A stretch of 64,000 bases of DNA from G963663735 sp963663735 (GTDB lineage Bacteria > Acidobacteriota > UBA6911 > RPQK01 > JAPXNP01). Under the pieces are notes generated by a model. The model ran no database searches, was not told where the DNA came from, and worked only from the letters and a program-made list of their open reading frames with translations. How positions within the stretch are numbered: the stretch's first letter is position 1; the number at the start of each line of letters is the position of its first letter. The position numbers and the translations under genes are program-made. The stretch lies in the NCBI GenBank assembly GCA_963663735.2, contig CAXXHN010000001.1, forward strand, positions 1,922,001 through 1,986,000. The letters run 5' to 3'. Of the stretch, positions 10,203-17,287 are shown piece after piece.

Positions 10203-10233
10203 AAAAGGCCGGACTGTCAGTCCGGCCTTTTTT
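10203..10233 (+). terminator. Rho-independent terminator after the aldo/keto reductase
   Basis: A perfect 12-bp stem (AAAGGCCGGACT / AGTCCGGCCTTT) with a GTC loop is followed by a run of T, 41 bases after the stop codon. Confidence 0.9.
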
Positions 10234-10406
10234 GTTCCTGCCCGGTTTATAAGGGTGAGCGGAGGCAGCCACACCCTTATAAATTGTTTTTCCGCTATTG
10301 CGAAAAATGAACTCATGTTTTATGCTGATTTTTCAGGTTGCTCCGATTTTTAAATTCCTTTTTTTGAAAAGTCAGATAACTGGTATCAGGTATTGGTTCT
10401 TCTACA

Positions 10407-12527
10407 ATGAAGCATTTTCTGGCCCTCGGCCTTGCTGTCTTGATTTATTTTATACAGGGCCCCGGCTACGTTTTTCACCCCTGGAGCCATCTTCCTGATT
10501 TGGGGGATTCCTTCATCAACAGCTGGATTCTTGCCTGGGACGCACACTCCCTTTTTGATTCCACGCTTTCCGTCTGGGATGCCCCGATATTTTATCCAGT
10601 TGAGAATGCCCTGGCCTTTTCGGAGACTCTTTTCGGTAATCTCTGGCTGACCATACCTGTACAGTACTTGACCGGGAATCCTGTATTTACTTCAAATATT
10701 CTTTTCTTTTCCGCTTTTATCCTGAGTTCATTTTGTGTTTACCTGTTAGCCTATGAACTGACGCGGCATTATGGGGCCAGCCTGGTTGCGGGCCTGATTT
10801 TCAGTTTCAGCCCTTATCGCTGGATACATGCGGGCCATTTGCAGTTGCTCCCCATATTCTGGACACCCCTGGCGTTTCTTTTTGCTGTCAGGTTCTTCAG
10901 GAGCCTCCGTCGGCAGGATTTTGTTCTTATGCTCCTGATGATCTGGATGCAGTTTTACACTTCGGTATATCTAGGCACAATGCTGCTTACAACTCTGGGT
11001 ATTTTTACGGTTTTCTTCCACTGGTTCGGAAAAGAAGGTAAAGACCGTTTTTGTCTCATTCTGGACCCGCGGCAGCTAAAGATGACACTTGCCGGACTGG
11101 GTTCCAGCGTACTGATTCTTCTCCCCCTGGGCTTACCTTATATCGAAACAGCCAGGAAATGGAATTTTTTCCGTTCGCTTGAGGAAAACAGCACATATTC
11201 CGCCGAACCTTTAAGTTTCATCCTGAGTTTTGCAGAGAATTGGGGCAGCTATGGTTTTCTGAAGAATTTACCATTCGATATAAGGGGGGGAGAAGGCGCG
11301 GTTTTTCTGGGACTGGTACCGATTTTGCTCGTGGTTTCCAACAGGATACTTAATGTCCGCGTGAAAGATCTGTACACCGGGGAACAGAAGGTTCTGCAGC
11401 ATTGTTTTTTCTGGACCGGACTGGTACTGATGGTCCTGATGCTGGGGCCTTACCTGGTCCTTTTTAATCATAAAACCAACATACCGATGCCGTATCAATT
11501 AGTCTACTACCTGGTCCCCGGGGCAAAAGCCATGAGGGTCCCTGCCAGGTTTTTCCAGCCGCTTCTGCTCTGTTTCTCGATACTTGCCGCATTTTCGATT
11601 TCAGGGTTTGTGAAAAAAAGCTCTCTCTGGCCCCGGTGGAAGAGATGGCTGGTTTTCCTGTTATTTTCAGGATTTCTTTGTTTTGATTATTCAGTGCAGG
11701 ATAGTAAGGGATGCCAGGCGGAAACAGCGGAGCAAATGCCGCTTGTTTATGATTACCTCATGAAGGGAAAACAAGGCAGTCCTGTACTTGAGATTCCCAT
11801 AATGCGATCTCCCTATAAATATTTACATTACCAGACGAAACATTGGAGGCCTGCTATTGGGGGAATCAGCGGTTGGGTAACTCCGGAAGTTCAACAGCTG
11901 GCCGGAATGATTGATCGCCGGCCTTCTCTCAAAGCTCTGAATAGAATTGAGTCCAGCCTGGCTGAAACGGTCGTGATTCATTTGAACCTTTTTAATGGAG
12001 AAGAAAGGAAGCTGTGGGAACTGGTTGATCTGTCTCGGCATGGCTTTTCTTTCTCCGGACGGTTTGAAGAGGCCCTGGTCTGGGAACGAAACCTGAACAG
12101 TAGCAAAGAGTCGGTATTGAGAAGAGTCGGCCGCCCAGATCCCAAGGGGAGGATTTTTATTAATTACCAGAATCAGGCCTTAGATATTGTGACTGGATCA
12201 GGTGGCAGGTTATCATTCAGAGAAGGATTGACCGGGAATCCAGGTACGTTCAGGCAGGTGTTTCTTGAAGATGGAATTGCCCTGCTCGCCCCGAACGGCA
12301 AATATGTCTCCGCAGATTCGGGAGGAGGTTACGTTGCCGCTGATAAAATGTCCATAAGTGAATCTGAGGTTTTTTTTGTTGAAGATCATGGGAAAAAAGA
12401 GCTGTTACTGAAAACCTACGCGGGAAAATATCTGGTAGTTGAGGGAGGTTTGCTCAAAATAGCAGGAGATGATTCTGAAACCGGGTCTATTTTCAGCTTT
12501 TCTTACCGGGACAACCCTCCCAGGTAG
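10407..12527 (+). CDS. GT-C-like polytopic membrane protein with C-terminal fascin-like domain
   Basis: A 706-residue protein with about 11-12 predicted membrane helices (residues ~1-430). It has a DLGDS motif in the first periplasmic loop, FYPVENALAFSE, then FSFSPYRWIHAGHLQLLPIFW. This loop-Asp/FYP/FSPYR pattern is typical of GT-C fold membrane glycosyltransferases that use polyprenyl-phosphate sugars. A soluble region follows, and the last ~110 residues (ALLAPNGKYVSADSGGGYVA, KTYAGKYLVVEGG) read like a fascin-type beta-trefoil, a fold often used to bind sugars or actin. The GT2 gene 64 bases downstream is the kind that makes such lipid-linked donors, so the two probably work together. A shorter paralogue without the trefoil lies at 40840-42660. 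Confidence 0.7.
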   Translation: MKHFLALGLAVLIYFIQGPGYVFHPWSHLPDLGDSFINSWILAWDAHSLFDSTLSVWDAPIFYPVENALAFSETLFGNLWLTIPVQYLTGNPVFTSNILFFSAFILSSFCVYLLAYELTRHYGASLVAGLIFSFSPYRWIHAGHLQLLPIFWTPLAFLFAVRFFRSLRRQDFVLMLLMIWMQFYTSVYLGTMLLTTLGIFTVFFHWFGKEGKDRFCLILDPRQLKMTLAGLGSSVLILLPLGLPYIETARKWNFFRSLEENSTYSAEPLSFILSFAENWGSYGFLKNLPFDIRGGEGAVFLGLVPILLVVSNRILNVRVKDLYTGEQKVLQHCFFWTGLVLMVLMLGPYLVLFNHKTNIPMPYQLVYYLVPGAKAMRVPARFFQPLLLCFSILAAFSISGFVKKSSLWPRWKRWLVFLLFSGFLCFDYSVQDSKGCQAETAEQMPLVYDYLMKGKQGSPVLEIPIMRSPYKYLHYQTKHWRPAIGGISGWVTPEVQQLAGMIDRRPSLKALNRIESSLAETVVIHLNLFNGEERKLWELVDLSRHGFSFSGRFEEALVWERNLNSSKESVLRRVGRPDPKGRIFINYQNQALDIVTGSGGRLSFREGLTGNPGTFRQVFLEDGIALLAPNGKYVSADSGGGYVAADKMSISESEVFFVEDHGKKELLLKTYAGKYLVVEGGLLKIAGDDSETGSIFSFSYRDNPPR

Positions 12528-12591
12528 TTATCCGGAACTGAATGAGTTTGAAATGGTTGTCCTTTCTGAAAAATATTAACGAGGATGCGGC

Positions 12592-13287
12592 ATGAAGCTT
12601 TCCATAGTGATTCCCTGTTACAACGAGGTAGAGACGATCAGGGAAGTTATTAAACGGGTTGAGAGGGCCCCTATCCCCGAAAAGGAGATTATCATTGTGG
12701 ACGACGGATCCACAGACGGGACGCGGGAGATTCTCAGGGGAGAAGTCTTCCCGGGAGTAAAGGCAATAATTTTCCATGAAAGGAATTCCGGTAAAGGCAT
12801 GGCTCTTAAAACCGGATTCACTGCCGCGACCGGTGATGTGCTTGTGGTTCATGATGCTGACTTTGAATATGATCCGAACGAACTGCCGATGCTGCTGGAG
12901 CGAATAACCGAGGGAGAGGCGGATGTTGTTTATGGGTCGCGCTTTTTTTCCGGGAATCCCCAATCCGCCATTTCGTTCTGGCATGTAAAAGCCAACCAGA
13001 TCTTAACCAGGCTTTCCAACTTGTTTACGGGTTTGCACCTTACGGATATGGAGACCTGTTACAAGATGTTCAGGCGAGAGGTTTTTGAATCCATCCGTCT
13101 TGAGGAGAAGAGGTTTGGATTTGAACCGGAAATAACCGCCAAGATCAGCCGGAGAGGTTACCGGATCCATGAGGTGGCGATATCCTATCGAGGCAGAACT
13201 GGAGCTCAGGGGAAGAAGATCGGCTGGAAGGATGGCATCAGTGCGCTCAGGGCTATAATTAAATATAACATCTGGCATAGAGATTGA
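12592..13287 (+). CDS. GT2 glycosyltransferase, polyprenyl-phosphate mannosyl/glucosyltransferase-like
   Basis: A 231-residue cytoplasmic GT-A fold enzyme. It opens with LSIVIPCYNEVETI, has the donor-binding VDDGSTDGT and the DAD-type metal motif (HDADFEYDPNELP), and later ETCYKMFRREV and FEPEITAKISRRG. These are hallmarks of the DPM1/dolichol-phosphate mannosyltransferase-like branch, which transfers a sugar from a nucleotide donor to a polyprenyl phosphate. There is no C-terminal membrane domain, so it is the short soluble form. GAGG precedes the ATG. It follows the GT-C-like gene by 64 bases and probably supplies its lipid-linked donor. Confidence 0.85.
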   Translation: MKLSIVIPCYNEVETIREVIKRVERAPIPEKEIIIVDDGSTDGTREILRGEVFPGVKAIIFHERNSGKGMALKTGFTAATGDVLVVHDADFEYDPNELPMLLERITEGEADVVYGSRFFSGNPQSAISFWHVKANQILTRLSNLFTGLHLTDMETCYKMFRREVFESIRLEEKRFGFEPEITAKISRRGYRIHEVAISYRGRTGAQGKKIGWKDGISALRAIIKYNIWHRD

Positions 13288-13388
13288 CGATTGTAGGTTT
13301 CCCGGAAAGGGTGAGCCACGAGTAGTCGCGGATTAGCACTCCATTTATCCATTGGTAGCCGCCCGAGACATATGAACTCCCAATCTGG

Positions 13389-14264
13389 TCAATGATTGCA
13401 GCGGTTAAACAGATTGAATCCTCCGTCAACCCGGAGTATTTCTCCACTGATAAAGGAGTTTTCCAGAAAAAAATCCACCGCCTGCACCACGGGGATTTCT
13501 CCTCCCCATCGTTTCAGGAGAGTCTGTGCTACCACATCGCTGGCTTCTCCTGCTGATTTATCGGGGGGCGGAAGCATGGGACCAGGAGCTATGGTGTTGA
13601 TCCGGGCTTTTCCCCCCTGGTAGTCCAGGGCCAGTTTCCAGGTGAGGTGCGCCAGGTCTCTTTTGGCCAGGGTATAGGGATTTACCTCCCTGGCGGGAGC
13701 TGATCGCCGCATCTGTTCCAGGCCAGCGGCCTTGACTCCGGTTATGTCTACCTCGGCCACACCTCCGAATTCCGGGTAGGGATCCAGGAGCGTTTGGTCC
13801 ATGTATAAAAGACTCCGGGCATCCGAAAAGAAGATAACACTGAGGTCTCCAGCTGGATTACGCTTCTCGCGCAGCAGGGGAAGTGCCGTGTTCCGTGCTG
13901 AAAAAAAATTGGATAAATAGAATTCCCAGTCTTCCTCCCTGACGCCAAGCCCATTCTCCCACCTTTTCCAGTCCCTTGTTTCTTCTGGATACCCGGAGGC
14001 AAAACAGATCAGGGCGTCAGCCTTTCCAAGGATTTCTAGAGCCCTGGATACGAATTGGCCAGCTTCCTTCGTTTCAGAAATGGATGCATCGATTCCAAAT
14101 ACTGAATCGGAGCCCAGTTTTTTGGACAGACCTTGCACAGTTATTTCAGAACTTCGGCCTCTTCTGTAACTGACAGCGATTTTCCAGCCTTTTTTAACCA
14201 GGTTTTCAACTACCGGAATTCCCAGCCTGCCGATACCGGCCAGCAATGCCGACTTTTGTGACAT
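13389..14264 (-). CDS. Short-chain dehydrogenase, pteridine/dihydromonapterin reductase-like (FolM type)
   Basis: A 291-residue SDR. The nucleotide-binding turn is atypical (LLAGIGRLGIPVV instead of TGxxxGIG), followed by VSYRRGRS, where the basic residues would favour NADPH. The catalytic Ser and the YxxxK motif are present (IFFSDARS, NPYTLAK), and the C-terminus has the usual ISGEILRVDGGFNL. It is the last gene of a minus-strand pterin operon, starting one base after the folE stop, which argues for a role in reducing dihydropterins, as FolM or PTR1 do. The substrate assignment rests on context. Confidence 0.65.
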   Translation of the reverse strand: MSQKSALLAGIGRLGIPVVENLVKKGWKIAVSYRRGRSSEITVQGLSKKLGSDSVFGIDASISETKEAGQFVSRALEILGKADALICFASGYPEETRDWKRWENGLGVREEDWEFYLSNFFSARNTALPLLREKRNPAGDLSVIFFSDARSLLYMDQTLLDPYPEFGGVAEVDITGVKAAGLEQMRRSAPAREVNPYTLAKRDLAHLTWKLALDYQGGKARINTIAPGPMLPPPDKSAGEASDVVAQTLLKRWGGEIPVVQAVDFFLENSFISGEILRVDGGFNLFNRCNH

Positions 14265-14265
14265 T

Positions 14266-14859
14266 TCAATGTTCCCTTATCAGATTGTAGAACTTGAGTT
14301 CCATCTCCTTGCTTTTTAGAAATACTCCCCTGACGGAACTGGTCGTGGTCCAGGAGTCCTTCTGTTCAACCCCGCGCATTCTCATGCAGTAGTGAGCTCC
14401 CTTGACTATTATGATTACTCCGAGCGGGGACAGGTGGTCATTGATTTCCTCAACAATAGTTTCTGTGAAATCCTCCTGCAGGCAGGGTTTCCGGCCCATG
14501 AGTTCAATTATTCTCGCCAGTTTGCTCAGTCCCAACGCTTTGCCATCGGGTATATAGCCGATAATGACTTCGTAGCGGATGGGGAGAAAATGGTGGGGGC
14601 ACATGGAAAATACGGTAATGCCTTTTTCCAGGACAATTCCATCGTAATGAGTGGGAAAACATGTAGCAAAAATATCGTGAATTTTTTTATCAATTTTTTC
14701 CAGACCGGCAAATATTTCGGCGTAGCTTTTGGCAAAACGCTTGGGAGTGTCCACAAAATTGGGATCGTTCATATCAAGTCCCAGTCCCATTTCCATGATT
14801 TCCCTGAAATTTTTTTCAATAACATCCGTGTTTATTCGACTTGTATTTTTAATTTCCAT
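14266..14859 (-). CDS. folE: GTP cyclohydrolase I
   Basis: A 197-residue protein that makes dihydroneopterin triphosphate from GTP, the first step of folate and other pterin synthesis. Zinc ligands are visible as the Cys and His of FSMCPHHFLPIRY and the later Cys of GAHYCMRMRG; EDFTETI and the family motif GYIPDGKALGLSKLAR are intact. Length is normal for the bacterial decamer/octamer enzyme. The ATG overlaps the end of folK by 28 bases, indicating translational coupling, and the reductase gene follows one base later. Confidence 0.95.
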   Translation of the reverse strand: MEIKNTSRINTDVIEKNFREIMEMGLGLDMNDPNFVDTPKRFAKSYAEIFAGLEKIDKKIHDIFATCFPTHYDGIVLEKGITVFSMCPHHFLPIRYEVIIGYIPDGKALGLSKLARIIELMGRKPCLQEDFTETIVEEINDHLSPLGVIIIVKGAHYCMRMRGVEQKDSWTTTSSVRGVFLKSKEMELKFYNLIREH

Positions 14860-15245
14860 GCTTTTCTCCTGACCTGTTCTAAAATTTCATCCACTGACTT
14901 CTTAACAAAAGAATACCGCTCATAATCCGGATCAATGATTTTTCCATTAAACACAACAATGTCCAGGTCAATGGTCCGGGGCCCGTTTTTGTTCAGCGTG
15001 TGGACTCGTCCCAGATTCAACTCAATTTCCTTTAGTCTATCCCTTAACTGCTCGCGGTTCAGGGAAGTTTTTATGTAAAACGCTCCATTGAGGAAATCCG
15101 GCTGATCCGGATAACCTTCCGGACTGGTTCGCACAAAGCTGGAAACACTGATCAGGCAGTTCATTGCTTCCAGCATCTCGGCTGCTTTCTTTATGTTTGT
15201 AATTGGATCCATATTGGAACCGACTGACAGGATAACCAGGTTCAT
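14832..15245 (-). CDS. folK: Short HPPK: hydroxymethyl-dihydropterin pyrophosphokinase
   Basis: A 137-residue protein of the HPPK family, which transfers pyrophosphate from ATP to 6-hydroxymethyl-7,8-dihydropterin. Seen: LSVGSNMDPITNI near the N-terminus, DQPDFLNGA, the LGR motif, and the catalytic/metal motif NGPRTIDLDIVV with both Asp residues. It is shorter than the usual ~160 residues and lacks the PHPxxxxRxFVLxPL tail, replaced by DPDYERYSFVKKSV. It shares ATGA with the upstream FolX-like gene and overlaps folE. The pyrophosphokinase call is likely, but the short tail could mean a specialised substrate. Confidence 0.8.
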   Translation of the reverse strand: MNLVILSVGSNMDPITNIKKAAEMLEAMNCLISVSSFVRTSPEGYPDQPDFLNGAFYIKTSLNREQLRDRLKEIELNLGRVHTLNKNGPRTIDLDIVVFNGKIIDPDYERYSFVKKSVDEILEQVRRKAWKLKIQVE

Positions 15246-15592
15246 TTTTGTTCCCGGGACAGGATTATGGATACGGAATCAGCAAAGCGGAGAGCGTGGG
15301 GTTTATCCAGTTCCACGGTAGCCTTCTCTACTTTTTTGTTGACCATAACAATATCAAGAATATGGCCGGCCAATCGTTCCAGGAGATAGAAACTGCTGTT
15401 TTCCACGCTGTCTACAATCGCGTACTTGATTTTTTTATAATCAGCACTGTCCGAGACATTATCCGTGGTAACAGCGGTTTCATCAGGAATAACCATTTCC
15501 AGGTTAACCAGAATATCCTGTTTTTTTTCCCGCTCCCATTCCTGGAATCCTATAAATGTCCGAAGATGAAGATTTTTAATTTTTATAATCAT
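15242..15592 (-). CDS. folX: Dihydroneopterin aldolase/epimerase family protein, FolX-like
   Basis: A 116-residue protein from the ATG at 15592, chosen because GGGAGAAGG sits just upstream; the frame extends to 15661 without a better start. It belongs to the tunnelling-fold FolB/FolX family. Several segments (IKNLHLRTFIG, VENSSFYLLERL, the DKPHALRFADSVS stretch) match my memory of E. coli FolX, the 7,8-dihydroneopterin triphosphate 2'-epimerase, more closely than FolB. FolX acts on the product of FolE, and a FolM-type reductase closes the same operon, which fits a dihydro- or tetrahydromonapterin branch. FolB aldolase activity remains possible since the families overlap and no other folB is visible here. 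Confidence 0.65.
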   Translation of the reverse strand: MIIKIKNLHLRTFIGFQEWEREKKQDILVNLEMVIPDETAVTTDNVSDSADYKKIKYAIVDSVENSSFYLLERLAGHILDIVMVNKKVEKATVELDKPHALRFADSVSIILSREQK

Positions 15593-15811
15593 TAAGCCTT
15601 CTCCCTGCAGGTTTGAGTTCTGCCTGAAAACAAAGGTACCTCTATTGGAGTAATTACACAAGAGGGCAGGCCGGGCAGGATTTGTTAACGGTATTGAAGG
15701 TACTACTCAGAGGATGAGTGTTTCGCGCGAAACGAGCCGTGCCTGAACCAGTTGTGATATCGTAACAATTAATAACTATAAGTGATTACAGGCACGAGCC
15801 GGGACTTAAAT

Positions 15812-16609
15812 ATGAAGAAAGAAAGTATCGATAATTTACTGGAAATCGCAAAAAGGGCAGCTGTGTCGGCTGGTGAGATACATGCCTTATATTTTGAAAA
15901 TGGCATGGAAATAGGAGAAAAATCGGGTTCCAATGATTTGGTTACCAATGCTGATTTTGAGGCGGAGAATAAAATAGTTTCAGTTATCAGGGAAGTGTTT
16001 CCCAGCCACAACATCCTGGCTGAAGAGGAAAAATACAAGGAGACCGATTCCCGATACACCTGGATTGTTGATCCCCTGGACGGCACCAATAATTTTGCTT
16101 CCGGAATTCCCATCTTTTGTTCTTCGGTCGCAGTCGCTTTGCATGGAGAGATTGTAGCTGGAGCGATATACGATGTTACGAGGAATGAGCTTTTTTATGC
16201 CGGTAAAAACCAGGGAGCTTTTTTAAATGGCAAAAAGATCCATGTCAGCCAGGCGGAAAAACTTTCTGAGGCTATTATGGCTACCGGTTTTTTTTACGAC
16301 CGGGGTTTGAACATGAGGGATACTCTCCGGAACATAGAGAAGTTTTTCCTGGCCAATGTCAGGGGTGTAAGGCGCCTGGGAGCGGCCGCAATTGACCTGG
16401 CTTATGTGGCCTCGGGAAGGTTTACCGGATTCTGGGAATTCAGCCTTCACCCCTGGGATTTTGCTGCGGGCAAGCTGATCGTAGAGGAGGCCGGGGGCAG
16501 GGTTTCCGGGGTATATGGAGAGGTTTTGCCGATAGCGACACATTTTGTGGTGGCCTCAAATAACCACATTCATGAGGATGTGCTGGCAATCCTGAAACCA
16601 GAAGTCTGA
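15812..16609 (+). CDS. Inositol monophosphatase family protein
   Basis: A 265-residue Mg-dependent phosphatase of the IMPase/SuhB family. The metal-binding motifs are intact: EEEKY at about residue 65 (Glu of motif A), WIVDPLDGTNNF (Asp residues of motif B) and the C-terminal HPWDFAAGKLIVEEAGG with its Asp. The ATG at 15812 was taken over a GTG at 15782 because the homologous sequence begins after it. Likely substrates are inositol phosphates or related sugar phosphates; NADP phosphatase and CysQ-type activity belong to sister clades. It stands alone, divergent from the pterin operon. Confidence 0.9.
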   Translation: MKKESIDNLLEIAKRAAVSAGEIHALYFENGMEIGEKSGSNDLVTNADFEAENKIVSVIREVFPSHNILAEEEKYKETDSRYTWIVDPLDGTNNFASGIPIFCSSVAVALHGEIVAGAIYDVTRNELFYAGKNQGAFLNGKKIHVSQAEKLSEAIMATGFFYDRGLNMRDTLRNIEKFFLANVRGVRRLGAAAIDLAYVASGRFTGFWEFSLHPWDFAAGKLIVEEAGGRVSGVYGEVLPIATHFVVASNNHIHEDVLAILKPEV

Positions 16610-16745
16610 TTAGTTTTCGGGGCAGGGGAGGGTTTAACCCGGGTTTGTTTTCGGAAGGTCTTGGGGGAGAGAAACTGGTTGCAGGCTGGGGTGATGTCTA
16701 ATATGCTGATGGATTAGATCCTGAATTTTATGGGGAGGCTAGGTT

Positions 16746-17273
16746 ATGAACAGGTTTTCAGCGTTATTTTTTATTGGTTTTTTGCTTGCAGGAGTTGTAT
16801 TCCTGCCAGGTTGCCAGGCGGGCATGATCACAGATGATGAATCAGGTTCCTTGGTGTCATATTCCACCAAACGTGAGGTAATCGGAAGTGAGCCGGGCCG
16901 TCCTTATAGTTCAGCTGTGAAGATCAGCAGGGTTTGTACCAGGGACGGAAAAGCCGACACGATTGGAGAAACCCTTTATGTTTCTGGCCAGGTCGGAGTT
17001 GATCCTGGAACAGGGGAGAAGGTTTCCGGGGACATCAAGGCTGAAACCAGGCAGGTTCTCACTAACTTGAAAAATGTAGTGGATTCAGCCGGATTCAGCC
17101 TTTCAGATGCAGTGAGATGTACCGTTTACCTGGTGGATATGGATGATTATGCCGCCATGAATGAAGTTTACCTGGAGTTTTTTCCAGCCAGTCCTCCATC
17201 CAGGGCTTGCGTAGGAGTAAGCAAACTTGCCCAGGACTTCCAGTTGGAAATCAGCCTGGTGGCAGAGAGGTAG
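16746..17273 (+). CDS. RidA/YjgF-family lipoprotein
   Basis: A 175-residue protein with a lipoprotein signal (hydrophobic core, then LPGC at ~24-27) followed by a RidA-type domain. Seen: TLYVSGQVGVDP, KNVVDSAGFSLSDAVRCTVYL and, near the end, PSRACVGVSKLA, whose Arg corresponds to the substrate carboxylate-binding Arg of RidA. RidA enzymes hydrolyse reactive enamine/imine intermediates in the cytosol, so anchoring one in the envelope is unusual and its substrate is unclear. GGAGG precedes the ATG. It converges on the FG-GAP/thioredoxin gene, the stops being 14 bases apart. Confidence 0.85.
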   Translation: MNRFSALFFIGFLLAGVVFLPGCQAGMITDDESGSLVSYSTKREVIGSEPGRPYSSAVKISRVCTRDGKADTIGETLYVSGQVGVDPGTGEKVSGDIKAETRQVLTNLKNVVDSAGFSLSDAVRCTVYLVDMDDYAAMNEVYLEFFPASPPSRACVGVSKLAQDFQLEISLVAER

Positions 17274-17287
17274 GCGCGTTGCGTCTC

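Noticed and set aside
13259..13447. Alternative minus-strand frame across the end of the short-chain dehydrogenase gene
   Set aside because: It overlaps the intact reductase end (GGFNL), so a frameshifted extension is not needed; no supporting signals.
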